Notes: generated by a model from the sequence alone, not told the origin. A DNA stretch of 64,000 bases from Methylobacterium brachythecii (GCF_014196345.1 NZ_JACIDN010000009.1:124001-188000), one strand, 5' to 3'; positions 44,577 to 52,948 are shown, counted from the first letter of the stretch. Translations and numbers: made by a program.

Positions 44577-44611
44577 GTGGTTAATGGAGCTAAACCGAAC
44601 GTGGTTAATGG
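44577..44611. repeat. Direct repeat GTGGTTAATGG x2
   Basis: The 11-base sequence GTGGTTAATGG occurs at 44577-44587 and again at 44601-44611, 24 bases apart. It lies in the region between the divergent beta-barrel gene and the sigma-factor gene at 44715, so it may be a regulator-binding site. No protein is assigned to it. Confidence 0.4.
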
Positions 44612-44714
44612 GGGGTCAACACCGCGTCCGGCGGACGTTCGCATTCATCACCCGCTCAGAATGTTAGGTGCATTCACTTTATGAACTGCATGAGAGAAAG
44701 GGCCTCCCCCGATC

Positions 44715-45407
44715 GTGACAGCACTCCCTTGCATCGCCGAAGAAGCCCCACCCGCGACGGCCGCTCCGGCATCGATCCCCGATTATCTCCGGATGCCGCT
44801 GCGCGCTTATTTCGAGTTGCCGGCGGACCGGATGCCGAGCCGGCTGTCGAGCCTGCTCGGCGCCTTCGAGAGCGCGCTCAACGCGCGCGGCGAGACGGTG
44901 ACGGCCGAATTCCGTGAGGGGCTGATGCGGGCGTTGCCGGCCTTGCGCACCTTCGCCCTGTCGCTGACGGGCAACGCGACCCGGGCCGACGACCTCGTCC
45001 AGGAGACGATGCTGCGCGCCTGGACCAACCACCACCGCTTCGCGCCGGGCACCCGGCTGATCGCCTGGCTGTTCACCATCCAGCGCAACCTGTTCTATTC
45101 CGAGATCCGCAAGCGCAAGCGCGAGGTCGAGGATGCCGACGGCGTGCATGCCGCCGGCCTGACGGCGCTCGCCGACCAGGACGACACCGTCGCCCTGCGG
45201 AGCCTCTACGAGAAGCTCGAGCATCTGCCGGCGACGCAGCGCGACGCCCTCCTCCTCGTGGGCGCCGAGGGCTTCACCTACGAAGAGGCGGCCGAGATCC
45301 TCGCCTGCCGGGTCGGCACCGTGAAGAGCCGGGTCAGCCGCGCCCGCACCCAGCTCGCGGATCTGCTCGGCGAGCCGCGTGATACCCTGGACGGCGCCGC
45401 CGCCTGA
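44715..45407 (+). CDS. EcfG-like RNA polymerase sigma factor
   Basis: This 230-aa sigma factor has a sigma2 region (ALRTFALSLTGNATRADDLVQETMLRAW from about residue 78; GTRLIAWLFTIQRNLFYSE). Its sigma4 helix-turn-helix reads GFTYEEAAEILACRVGTVKSRVSRAR near the end. It lacks the zinc-binding or C-terminal additions of other ECF types, and the pattern KRKREVEDADG is typical of EcfG, the general-stress sigma of alphaproteobacteria. The first 60 residues are an extra segment, PLRAYFELPADRMPSRLSSL, which resembles the NepR anti-sigma helix. GTG is the start. No phyR is adjacent. Confidence 0.88.
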   Translation: MTALPCIAEEAPPATAAPASIPDYLRMPLRAYFELPADRMPSRLSSLLGAFESALNARGETVTAEFREGLMRALPALRTFALSLTGNATRADDLVQETMLRAWTNHHRFAPGTRLIAWLFTIQRNLFYSEIRKRKREVEDADGVHAAGLTALADQDDTVALRSLYEKLEHLPATQRDALLLVGAEGFTYEEAAEILACRVGTVKSRVSRARTQLADLLGEPRDTLDGAAA

Positions 45408-45454
45408 CCCGCTCCGCCGTTGAGCGCCGGCCGCATCGCGGCTAGCGTCGCGGC

Positions 45455-47368
45455 ATGTCCGCCTCCGTCGACCTGTTGCCCCCGCGCGTCTCGGTGCGCC
45501 GCCTCGATTCCATCCTGGTCGACCGCATTGCGGCGGGCGAGGTGGTCGAGCGGCCGGCCTCCGTGGTCAAGGAACTCGTCGAGAACGCCATCGATGCCGG
45601 CGCGACGAGCATCGAGGTCGCGATCGAGGCCGGCGGCCGCCGACTGATCCGGGTGATCGACGACGGCCACGGTATGGGGCCGGAGGATCTGGAGCTCGCG
45701 GTCGAGCGCCACGCCACCTCGAAGCTGCCCGACGGCGATCTCGGCCGCATCGTATCGCTCGGCTTTCGCGGTGAGGCGCTGCCCTCGATCGGCGCGGTGG
45801 CCCGGCTCGCGATCACCTCGCGCCGGGCCGAGGATCGCGAGGGCACCAGCCTCGTCGTCGAGGCCGGAATCAAGGGACGCTCACGGCCCGCGCCGGGTCC
45901 GCGCGGCACCCGGATCGAGGTGAGCGACCTCTTCGCGGCCACCCCGGCCCGGCTCAAGTTCCTGAAATCCGATCGGGCCGAGACCGCGGCGATCTCCGAG
46001 ATCCTGCGCCGCCTCGCGGTGGCACGGCCCGACATCCGCTTCACGTTGCGCACCGAGAACGGCAGCCCCAGCGTGTTCCCCGCCGAGAGCGAGCCGGGTC
46101 CCGCGGCCCACCTGCGCCGGCTCGGCGCGGTGCTGGGCGCGGACTTCCCGCCCAACGCCGTGCCGCTTTCCCTCGCCCGAGAGGGCATCGCGCTCGAAGG
46201 CCATATCGGCCTGCCGACCTTCCATCGCGGTGCGGCGAGCCACGTGCATTTCTCGGTCAACGGTCGACCTGTCCGCGATCGGCTGCTGCTCGGCGCGGTC
46301 CGCGGGGCCTATGCCGACACGATGAGCTCCGACCGCCACCCGGTGCTGGCCCTGGCACTCGTCTGTGCGCCCGACCTCGTCGACGTCAACGTGCACCCTG
46401 CCAAGACCGAGGTGCGCTTCCGCGAGCCGGGGCTGGTACGTGCACTCGTCGTCAGCGCGATCCACGAGAGTCTGCGCCGGGCCGGCGCACGCTCGACCAC
46501 CACCGGGGCAGCGCAGGCGCTCGAAGCCCTGCGGCCGGGCGCGGCGGGGCCGTTCCCGGTGCATTCGGGCACCTCCGCTTACGTGCGCCCGATTGGTACA
46601 GGCTATCGCCCGGCCGCGACGCCCTCCTTCGCGGCGCCGGCCGGCTACCATGCGCCGAACCGGGCCGCCGCCGGCTTCGGCGAGGCGCCGCAGGCGCTGT
46701 TCGCCACGGACCTCGCCCCGCCCGGCGCCGACCTGCGCGAGGATGCCGCCGAGCCCGCGCTCGACCACCCGCTCGGCGCCGCCCGCGCCCAGCTCCATGA
46801 GACCTACATCGTCGCGCAGACCGCGGACGGCATCGTCATCGTCGACCAGCACGCGGCGCACGAGCGCCTGGTCTACGAGCGGCTGAAGCGCGAGCGCAGG
46901 GAGGGCGGCATCGCGCGCCAGGGCCTTCTGATCCCCGACGTCGTCGAGATGGCGCCCGCCGAGGCCGACCGGCTGATCGCGGCGGCCGAGGACCTCGACC
47001 GGCTCGGCCTCACGCTGGAGGCCTTCGGACCGGGCGCCGTCCTGGCGCGGGCGATCCCGTCCGCACTCAGCGGCGGCTCGGTCCGGAACCTCGTGCTCGA
47101 CGTGCTCGACGCGCTGGAGGCGGGCGGCGTGGAGGAGGGCGCTCCGAGCGGGTCCGGCGATCCCCTGTCCCGCCGGCTCGACGCGGTGCTCTCGCGCATG
47201 AGCTGCCACGGCTCGATCCGCGCCGGGCGGCGGTTACGTCCCGAGGAGATGAACGCCCTGCTGCGCGACATGGAGAGCACGGAGAATTCCGGCCAGTGCA
47301 ACCACGGCCGGCCAACCTTCGTGACCCTGAAGCTCTCCGACATCGAGCGGTTGTTCGGGCGCCGGTGA
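45455..47368 (+). CDS. mutL: DNA mismatch repair protein MutL
   Basis: This 637-aa protein has an N-terminal GHKL ATPase with VVKELVENAIDAGATSI, DDGHGMG and GFRGEALPSIG. A transducer domain follows (VNVHPAKTEVRFREP), then a Pro/Ala-rich linker and the C-terminal dimerisation domain. The C-terminal endonuclease motif DQHAAHERLVYE (near residue 465) and GQCNHGRPTFVTL are both intact, as in bacteria that lack MutH. It lies 48 bases downstream of the sigma-factor gene and uses the ATG at 45455. Confidence 0.96.
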   Translation: MSASVDLLPPRVSVRRLDSILVDRIAAGEVVERPASVVKELVENAIDAGATSIEVAIEAGGRRLIRVIDDGHGMGPEDLELAVERHATSKLPDGDLGRIVSLGFRGEALPSIGAVARLAITSRRAEDREGTSLVVEAGIKGRSRPAPGPRGTRIEVSDLFAATPARLKFLKSDRAETAAISEILRRLAVARPDIRFTLRTENGSPSVFPAESEPGPAAHLRRLGAVLGADFPPNAVPLSLAREGIALEGHIGLPTFHRGAASHVHFSVNGRPVRDRLLLGAVRGAYADTMSSDRHPVLALALVCAPDLVDVNVHPAKTEVRFREPGLVRALVVSAIHESLRRAGARSTTTGAAQALEALRPGAAGPFPVHSGTSAYVRPIGTGYRPAATPSFAAPAGYHAPNRAAAGFGEAPQALFATDLAPPGADLREDAAEPALDHPLGAARAQLHETYIVAQTADGIVIVDQHAAHERLVYERLKRERREGGIARQGLLIPDVVEMAPAEADRLIAAAEDLDRLGLTLEAFGPGAVLARAIPSALSGGSVRNLVLDVLDALEAGGVEEGAPSGSGDPLSRRLDAVLSRMSCHGSIRAGRRLRPEEMNALLRDMESTENSGQCNHGRPTFVTLKLSDIERLFGRR

Positions 47369-47730
47369 TCGACCGCGCCGGCATGCCGGCGACGGACCGC
47401 CTGTCCATGCCGACACGTCGCCAGCGCAATACCGCCTGACGGCAAACGAACGCGCGCCGTCTCGGCACCGCGCCAATCATCATTGTGCAATGCACTCAAG
47501 GACTTGCGCCGACTGGATGAAAATCAGTCCAACGACGTATGGAATCCGCAAAAATGAATACAATCGGCAGGCCTTGAAAATAGTATCTATGGTCCGAACT
47601 CAGTCGGCGGCAGCACAAACAATCGACATGCTGTCCACGTTCGTATCCCCCGACTTATCCAGGATGATATTCTTCCGATCGAGCGCTGATTGATTGGGAC
47701 AACATTCTGATTCCAGGAAGGACTATGATC
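47369..47730. other. Intergenic region, phasin promoter
   Basis: This 362-base gap is AT-rich from about 47460 on. It contains the palindrome CGCCGGCATGCCGGCG at 47376 just after mutL, a TGC/GCA palindrome at 47485-47495, and a phasin ribosome binding site (AGGAAGG at 47715). An open frame at 47490-47693 exists but has no supporting codon bias, so I do not call it a gene. Confidence 0.5.
47485..47495. promoter_or_regulatory. Candidate PhaR-type operator
   Basis: GTGCAATGCAC is a perfect palindrome around a central A. TGC/GCA palindromes are bound by PhaR repressors that control phasin genes, and the next gene downstream is a phasin. A second TGCAATGCA-type site occurs at 63918-63926. The assignment is inference. 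Confidence 0.35.
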
Positions 47731-48237
47731 ATGGCCGCCAATCAGACGGAAGCACAGGTGAAGAACACTGCCGAGCGCGTCACGGCCCAGGGCCATGACG
47801 CCCTGCGCACCGCACAAGACAACGTCCAGAACGTCTCCCGTCAGGTCTTCGACGCCACGGAGCGCTTCACGCGCAGCTTCAATCTCTCGAAAGAAGATGC
47901 GGAGCGTTTCGCCGAGCAGTCGCGCCGCAATCTCGACGCCGTCACGCGGTGCGGCACCGTGCTGGGCCAGGGATTCCAGGATGCCTCGCGGCATTGGCTC
48001 GAGTTCGGTCAGCGCCAGTTCCAGCGCAATCTCACCGCTCTCAACCGGCTGGCTCAGGCCAGGACGCTCCAGGAATTCGCCGCGATCCAGAGCGAGGTGG
48101 TGCGCGATGGCCTCGAAGACTTCGTCAAGGACGGCAAGGGCATCGCTGAGACGTCGCTGAAGCATGCGGAGGAGGCCGGCCGGATCTTCACCAGCGAGAT
48201 CAAGCCGACCACCCGGGCCAGCACGCGCCCGAACTGA
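47731..48237 (+). CDS. Phasin family protein
   Basis: This 168-aa amphipathic helical protein has the phasin core: FDATERFTRSFNLSKEDAERFAEQSRRNLDAV and WLEFGQRQFQRNLTALNRLAQARTLQEFAAIQSEVVRDGLEDF, shown here only in parts. Phasins coat polyhydroxyalkanoate granules. The ATG at 47731 is preferred to the one at 47725 because AGGAAGG is nine bases before it, against three for the other. It is followed by a strong hairpin. Confidence 0.92.
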   Translation: MAANQTEAQVKNTAERVTAQGHDALRTAQDNVQNVSRQVFDATERFTRSFNLSKEDAERFAEQSRRNLDAVTRCGTVLGQGFQDASRHWLEFGQRQFQRNLTALNRLAQARTLQEFAAIQSEVVRDGLEDFVKDGKGIAETSLKHAEEAGRIFTSEIKPTTRASTRPN

Positions 48238-48262
48238 GGCCGACGCAGCACGGATGATGCGA

Positions 48263-48289
48263 AGAGGGCGGCCCCGGAGGCCGCCCTCT
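48263..48289 (+). terminator. Terminator-like hairpin after phasin gene
   Basis: AGAGGGCGGCC pairs perfectly with GGCCGCCCTCT (11 bp) around a CCGGA loop. No T run follows on either side, so it may be an RNA-stabilising hairpin rather than a terminator. Confidence 0.55.
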
Positions 48290-48312
48290 GCATGCGCCGC
48301 GACCGAATTCGC

Positions 48313-48471
48313 TTACCAGACTCTGCCGTCGAGTCCCGCGTGACCGGCCCGTTCGGGGACCTCACCGTCGTCCAGTCCCCGGGCGACAAAGCGCGCCCAG
48401 AGGACCGCCGCAGCTCCGGTGGCGAGGGTCATCGCGAGGGTGAGCGAGAGGAATCCGAGGACCAGGGTCAA
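48313..48471 (-). CDS. Possible small membrane protein, about 52 aa
   Basis: On the minus strand a frame encodes a basic stretch RQRRRKAAL, then a hydrophobic segment LTLVLGFLSLTLAMTLATGA and the tail ARGLDDGEVPERAG. It looks like a single-pass membrane microprotein, but the start is uncertain (TTG at 48471 is used) and no relative is recognised. Confidence 0.35.
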   Translation of the reverse strand: MTLVLGFLSLTLAMTLATGAAAVLWARFVARGLDDGEVPERAGHAGLDGRVW

Positions 48472-48587
48472 GGCAGCCTTCCGTCGGCGCTGGCGGGTCG
48501 AGGCGACAGGCTGGCCGGGAAGCCTTAGCAGGAGCTTACTGGACGGCCGGAACTCAGCGGCCTGGGGACAAGCGGGACGAGACAGCG

Positions 48588-48842
48588 ATGGCCATGAAGA
48601 CGACGTTCCTGGTGCAGACCTTCGTCGAGAAGCGCAAACGCCTGCAGCCCGGCGATCGCGAGGTGACGCCCACCGAGAGCGGCGCCCTTAAGAAGGCCGA
48701 GGCCATGGCCGCGCGCCTGCCCGGCACCGCGGCTCTTAAGGTCGTGGCCGACGACGAGACCGGCGAACTGGAGAGCGCAACGATCCTGGCGCAGTTCGGA
48801 CAGGTCCCCGAAGACTTCGCCGAGAGCCTTACCGGCGGCTGA
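48588..48842 (+). CDS. Small hypothetical protein, 84 aa
   Basis: It reads MAMKTTFLVQTFVEKRKRLQPG and continues with PTESGALKKAEAMAARLPGTAALKVVADDETGELE, a beta-helix-beta layout. No family is recognised, but codon bias is typical of the genome and the reading frame is clean. Not preceded by a good ribosome binding site. Confidence 0.6.
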   Translation: MAMKTTFLVQTFVEKRKRLQPGDREVTPTESGALKKAEAMAARLPGTAALKVVADDETGELESATILAQFGQVPEDFAESLTGG

Positions 48843-48959
48843 GGCGCACGGAACACAGAGTGAACGAAACGCTTGACCGCTCCGGCCAAGCGGTCAAATG
48901 TTCTACCTATGTTCCCAACCCACCGAATCACGCGGTGCCATCGCCGGGAGGGCAACCGC

Positions 48960-49403
48960 ATGACCGACCTCTGCACGGACGCTGACGGCGACGTCCTGTT
49001 CGCGAACGACGATTGGAACCTCGTCCCCGAAGGACTCGAGCATCGTGCCACCGGCTATTTCATCGCACGCGAGGCGCTCGGCGCGCGGCGCGGAGACGGG
49101 CTCTGGACCTGGCCGCTTCAGCTCGCCGAGAAGAGCTGGTGCGCGCCGCGCCTGTTCCGCGAGATCTTCCTCGCCGCGCTAGAGCGGTTTGGGATGACCG
49201 CCGACGAGGCCCTGTCGCGCTCCTTCGCAATCGGCTTCGGATTGCGGCCCGCCCCTAGCGGATGCGAGGGCTTCGTCGCCTTGGGCGACCTGCTCCGGCC
49301 GAGATCCGCAGCACGCAAGCGCCCTGCCGAGGCCAAGCCGGCTCCACGCCTGCCCGTCCGCGACCGCGCCGGGGAGCGCGTCTCGATCGGTGCGAGCGCC
49401 TGA
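48960..49403 (+). CDS. Hypothetical protein, 147 aa
   Basis: Its central part has FANDDWNLVPEGLEHRATGYFIAREALGARRGDGLWTWPLQ (key residues only), CAPRLFREIFLAALERFGMT and an Arg/Pro-rich tail. No family is recognised. GGGAGGG lies nine bases before the ATG at 48960, which is why this start is chosen over an upstream in-frame one at 48873. Confidence 0.7.
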   Translation: MTDLCTDADGDVLFANDDWNLVPEGLEHRATGYFIAREALGARRGDGLWTWPLQLAEKSWCAPRLFREIFLAALERFGMTADEALSRSFAIGFGLRPAPSGCEGFVALGDLLRPRSAARKRPAEAKPAPRLPVRDRAGERVSIGASA

Positions 49404-49505
49404 CCGGCCAACGGAAACGCGTGATGCCGGCTTCGTGACGCAGCGCCAGCTTGACCTCCGCCCCCGCCGCCGTGTTCGCCTGCCGAGAGCAGACTCGGAG
49501 GCATC

Positions 49506-50396
49506 ATGAGCATCCAGAACGACTCGCGCGGCTCCAACCTCGGCGGACTCGAAGGGCTCGATCCTGGGCCGCTCTCGCGGCGGGGTTTCGTGATGACCAG
49601 CCTGATCACCGGACTGACCCTGGCGACCGCGAAGGTCGAGGCGCAGGTGATCACCACCGATGCCGAAGGCATCGAGGCCGGGGAGGTGAAGATCCCGGCG
49701 GCCGACGGGCCGATGCCGGGCTACCGCGCCGTGCCGAAGGGCGACGGGCCGTTCCCGATCGTCCTCGTGGTCGAGGAAATCTTCGGGGTCCACGACTACA
49801 TCAAGGACATCTGCCGGCGGCTCGCCAAGGCGGGTTACTGCGCCGTGGCTCCGGAACTCTATGCCAGGCAGGGCGATCTCTCGACCATGACCGACGTCAA
49901 GACGATCTTCAGCGAAGTCGTCCTGAAGACTCCGGACGGCCAGTGGATCGCCGATCTCGACACCACGGCAGCTTGGGCGGCCTCGGCCGCGAAAGGCGAT
50001 CTCGACCGGCTCGGCGTGATGGGCTGGTGCCGGGGCGGCCGCGCGGTCTGGCTCTACGATGCCCACCGCACCGATCTGAAGGCGGCGGTCGCCTGGTACG
50101 GCCCGCTCGGTGGCGAGCGCAGCGCGATCCAGCCAAAGACCGCCGGAGACGTCGCCGCCGAGATCCATGCTCCTCTGTTGGCGCTCTATGGCGGTGCCGA
50201 CACCGGCATCCCGGTCGCGAGCGTCGAGAAGGCGAGGGACGCGGCGCGGGCAGCCGGCAAGAACGTCGAGCTCGTGATCTATCCGGAGGCCCCACACGGC
50301 TTCCACGCCGATTACCGCCCGAGCTATCGCAAGGACGCGGCCCAAGATGGGTGGGCGCGCGCATTGGCGTTCCTGAAACAGCACGGCGTCGGCTGA
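49506..50396 (+). CDS. Dienelactone hydrolase-family protein with Tat-like signal
   Basis: This 296-aa alpha/beta hydrolase has a twin-arginine signal (PLSRRGFVMTSLITGL near residue 20). The catalytic triad is Cys-175 in GWCRGGR, Asp-232 in GGADTGIP and His-264 in APHGFHAD. The family also has the oxyanion block FPIVLVVEEIFGVHDYIKDICRRL. Members cleave dienelactones, but the export signal suggests an envelope role. GGAGG lies just before the ATG. Confidence 0.9.
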   Translation: MSIQNDSRGSNLGGLEGLDPGPLSRRGFVMTSLITGLTLATAKVEAQVITTDAEGIEAGEVKIPAADGPMPGYRAVPKGDGPFPIVLVVEEIFGVHDYIKDICRRLAKAGYCAVAPELYARQGDLSTMTDVKTIFSEVVLKTPDGQWIADLDTTAAWAASAAKGDLDRLGVMGWCRGGRAVWLYDAHRTDLKAAVAWYGPLGGERSAIQPKTAGDVAAEIHAPLLALYGGADTGIPVASVEKARDAARAAGKNVELVIYPEAPHGFHADYRPSYRKDAAQDGWARALAFLKQHGVG

Positions 50397-50573
50397 ATTC
50401 GCGAGAGTTCGGTTGTTCGTCACCCGGGTATCTGAATAAATCCGGCGTTGTTGCCCTCGCGGTACAGACGTGAGGCGGGAGGCAACTATCGTTGCAGCGT
50501 GTCGAATGTCATCGCGATGCGGCGATAGACTCCCGGATTCGGCGCAGTGGGTGATCACGGCGTGAGTCAGGTG

Positions 50574-50981
50574 ATGAGTGACGTGCGACCGGCGGGCAAG
50601 AAGCCCGTCATCCTCGTCGTCGAGGATGAGCCCGATGAGCGCTTCCTCGCGTCCGAGATGCTCGAGGAGACTGGCTTCGAGGTGATCGAGGCCGAGACGG
50701 CTGAGCGCGCCCTCGCCATCCTCAACGAGCGCGGTGAGGACGTCACCGTCGTGTTTTCCGACGTCCGCACGCCCGGCACGATCGGAGGATTCGAACTCGC
50801 CCGCATCATCGGCGTCACCTGGCCGCGCATCCGCATCCTGCTGACCTCGGGCGATGCCAGCGATCAGCCGAGCGACCTGCGGATTTCCGCGACCTTCATC
50901 CCCAAACCCTGGCGCGCACCCGAGATCCTGCAATGGCTCGAGGAAGCAGCCCGTCAGCACGGTGGCGTCACGGAGGACTGA
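50574..50981 (+). CDS. Single-domain response regulator
   Basis: This 135-aa protein is a bare receiver domain: acidic VVEDEPDERF, phosphorylation site Asp in VVFSDVRTPGT, Thr/Ser in ILLTSGDAS and Lys in FIPKPWRAPEI. There is no output domain. The ATG at 50574 is preferred over a GTG at 50547. It lies 131 bases upstream of the NepR-like gene on the same strand, so a link to general stress signalling is possible; PhyR itself would have an extra sigma-like domain, which is absent. Confidence 0.85.
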   Translation: MSDVRPAGKKPVILVVEDEPDERFLASEMLEETGFEVIEAETAERALAILNERGEDVTVVFSDVRTPGTIGGFELARIIGVTWPRIRILLTSGDASDQPSDLRISATFIPKPWRAPEILQWLEEAARQHGGVTED

Positions 50982-51034
50982 CGGCGCTCGCCTTTCGCCT
51001 CCGGCCGCCTGCACGAAAACTTCCAGCAATGTCT

Positions 51035-51059
51035 GGAAACATCCGGCAGCCGGGCCGTT
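51035..51059 (+). promoter_or_regulatory. EcfG-type promoter candidate
   Basis: GGAAA-N16-CGTT (GGAAA at 51035, CGTT at 51056) differs by one base from the GGAAC-N16/17-CGTT consensus of alphaproteobacterial general-stress promoters. It lies 54 bases before the ATG of the NepR-like gene, a typical spacing. The role is inferred. Confidence 0.4.
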
Positions 51060-51112
51060 GGTCTGCTTTCATACCGTCACCCACGGTAAGCAAAGCGATC
51101 AGCCGTCGCCTC

Positions 51113-51319
51113 ATGAAAACAGTCTCGAACGACTACGCAGCGCAGTTTCCCATCGATGGTGTGTCCGCGGACGGGCCGTTTGACGGTTTTCCATTCGACC
51201 GGATCGGCGACGACCTTCGCCACCTTTACGACGAGGTGATTGCGTCCGACGTGCCGCATTCGCTCATGCAATTGGCCGAGGCCATCGACGCGCGTCGATC
51301 GGGACAAAGCAGCGAATAG
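51113..51319 (+). CDS. NepR-like anti-sigma factor
   Basis: This 68-aa protein has a Gly/Pro/Phe-rich first half and then the helical segment RIGDDLRHLYDEVIASDVP (residues 30-48), followed by HSLMQLAEAIDARR. The order, with Ile-Gly, Leu-Arg-x-Leu-Tyr and a Pro two helix turns later, matches NepR, the anti-sigma factor that binds EcfG and is released by phosphorylated PhyR. It is preceded by an EcfG-type promoter and a single-domain response regulator. It may be a second NepR rather than the main one; phyR is not in the window. Confidence 0.7.
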   Translation: MKTVSNDYAAQFPIDGVSADGPFDGFPFDRIGDDLRHLYDEVIASDVPHSLMQLAEAIDARRSGQSSE

Positions 51320-51439
51320 GCAGGTCGCAGCGTCGTTTCTGGGTTCACACGTCTTTCATTGCGGGCCGTCGCCTTCAAAGCCAAATCTGGTATGCAGGGC
51401 GCGCCGAACTCGGCAGAGAACCGCAACGGCCGAATCCCG

Positions 51440-52651
51440 ATGAGCCTGCCCTTCAGTCTTCGCCCCGCGACCCTGAGCCTTCTCGTCGCGCTGGGCGTGT
51501 CGGCACCCGCAATGGCGGCGCCACCTCCGACGCAGCCTCTGGAAGGGCCGGGCGGCGTCGGCGACAAGGGTGCGACCGTGGTCAAGCGCGCCGTCGGGAC
51601 GGCCAGCGCCTCCACCTACGCCTTCTACAAATCCGGCCCGGCGCCGGCCGAGGGTCGTCCGGTGGCCGTGCTGCTGCACGCCTGGGGCGCCACCAACCCG
51701 CGCGCCTATGGCGGCTGGATCGACCACCTCGCCCGCAATGGCTGGCTGGTGCTGTTTCCTCGTTTCCAGGAACTCAACAAGAGCCGGCCGGCCGACGCCA
51801 CCGAGAAGGCCGGCGGCCTGGTGAAGGCCGCCCTCGACGCGCTCGCCGCCGACACGGATGCCCGGCCCGACCCGAAGCGCCTGGCGCTGATCGGCCACCT
51901 CGCCGGAGCGCCGCTCGCGGCCAATCTCGCGGCGGAAGCGCAGGCCAAGGGACTGCCGGCGCCGCGGCTTGTCTACGTCATCATGCCCGGCGGCATCGCC
52001 CACGACGCCAAGTCCCGCGGCATCCCACTCGTCGATCTCGCGGGCATTGCCGGCGACACGCTGCTGGTCGCGGTCAGCGGCGACAAGGACGCCCGCGCAG
52101 CCGATCTCGGCGCGAAGCGCATCCTGCGCGAGGCGAGCGCGGTCGCGGCCGAGCGTAAGCTCATCGTGCGCGCGCTGTCGGACGATCACGGCTTCCCGGC
52201 CATGACCGCGACGCTGTCCTCGCCGGCCGGAATCGACGCCGCCTATGACGGCACCGCGATCACCGTGGCGCCCGATCCCAAGGACGCGAAGCCCGCGCCG
52301 TTCAAGTGGTCTGCCGACGTGACACTGACGGGCGAACAGGCGACGCTTGTCCAGCAGATCAACAACGCCCGCGCCGACGCGCTGGACTACCTCGCCTACT
52401 GGCGCACCTTCGACATGGCGGCCACCGCTGCCTTCGCCGGCAAGGATGCGAACAAGCTGAAGGCCGATTCGAGCTTCAGCGACATGGGCCGCTGGGCCGA
52501 TGGCTGGCCGGTGAAGCGGCTCGGCGTCGAGGTGCCGAAGCTGGCCCCGCCGGCACCCGTGGCCGCTCCAACGGCGGCAGCTGCCGCGGCAGCCGCCGCG
52601 AAGGGAGCGTCGGGGAAACCCCGCCAGCCGCGGGCGGCAGACCGCCGCTAA
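51440..52651 (+). CDS. Secreted alpha/beta-hydrolase-like protein
   Basis: This 403-aa protein has a signal peptide (about residues 1-24, ending PAMAAPP). The hydrolase core follows: VAVLLHAWGATNPRAYGGWI (oxyanion area), ALIGHLAGAPLAANLA (nucleophile elbow) and ALSDDHGFPAMTAT (His region). The elbow reads GHLAG, so the usual nucleophile Ser is Leu and the protein may be catalytically inactive or use another residue. A low-complexity Ala/Pro tail ends the protein. The ATG at 51440 starts the signal peptide. Confidence 0.75.
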   Translation: MSLPFSLRPATLSLLVALGVSAPAMAAPPPTQPLEGPGGVGDKGATVVKRAVGTASASTYAFYKSGPAPAEGRPVAVLLHAWGATNPRAYGGWIDHLARNGWLVLFPRFQELNKSRPADATEKAGGLVKAALDALAADTDARPDPKRLALIGHLAGAPLAANLAAEAQAKGLPAPRLVYVIMPGGIAHDAKSRGIPLVDLAGIAGDTLLVAVSGDKDARAADLGAKRILREASAVAAERKLIVRALSDDHGFPAMTATLSSPAGIDAAYDGTAITVAPDPKDAKPAPFKWSADVTLTGEQATLVQQINNARADALDYLAYWRTFDMAATAAFAGKDANKLKADSSFSDMGRWADGWPVKRLGVEVPKLAPPAPVAAPTAAAAAAAAAKGASGKPRQPRAADRR

Positions 52652-52744
52652 TCACGATGCTTTCGCCGTGAGATGTGGCCGGCGCGACGCAGCACCCGGC
52701 GCGCCGCTTGCTAAGCTTTGCCGGCTCGCCTCGGACGCGTCGCC

Positions 52745-52948
52745 ATGCCGGATTTCGTCGCCACGCTGATCGCCGCGCTCGCCCTCTGCCTGGGGCTGAT
52801 CGCGCTCAACACGCTGACGCGTTGGACCATGCCTCTCTGGCCGATCCCAGTCGACGAGAACGGTTTTCTTCAGGTCGGCGGTGCGGTGCTGATCGCCCGC
52901 CTGTCGTGGAGGCGGGCGATCAGACCGGTTCCTAGAAGTACGACTTGA
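52745..52948 (+). CDS. Small membrane protein whose frame runs into a hairpin
   Basis: This 67-aa product has one hydrophobic segment (FVATLIAALALCLGLIALNTL) and a short C-terminal part. The last residues (IARLSWRRAIRPVP) are encoded inside the hairpin at 52890-52922, and the frame ends 17 bases into the convergent amidinotransferase gene. The natural stop may have been lost. Codon bias is weak at the end. Confidence 0.4.
   Translation: MPDFVATLIAALALCLGLIALNTLTRWTMPLWPIPVDENGFLQVGGAVLIARLSWRRAIRPVPRSTT
52890..52922. terminator. Bidirectional terminator-type hairpin
   Basis: TGATCGCCCGCC pairs perfectly with GGCGGGCGATCA (12 bp) around a nine-base loop. It lies directly beyond the 3' end of the amidinotransferase gene and inside the end of the small convergent frame. 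No T tract. Confidence 0.6.

Noticed and set aside
42678..44684. A 668-codon open frame on the + strand
   Set aside because: It is antisense to the beta-barrel gene with its signal peptide and strand pattern, and its own product is compositionally biased and domain-free.
47490..47693. A 67-codon frame before the phasin gene
   Set aside because: It lies in AT-rich promoter DNA, overlaps the candidate operator, has no ribosome binding site and no recognisable sequence.
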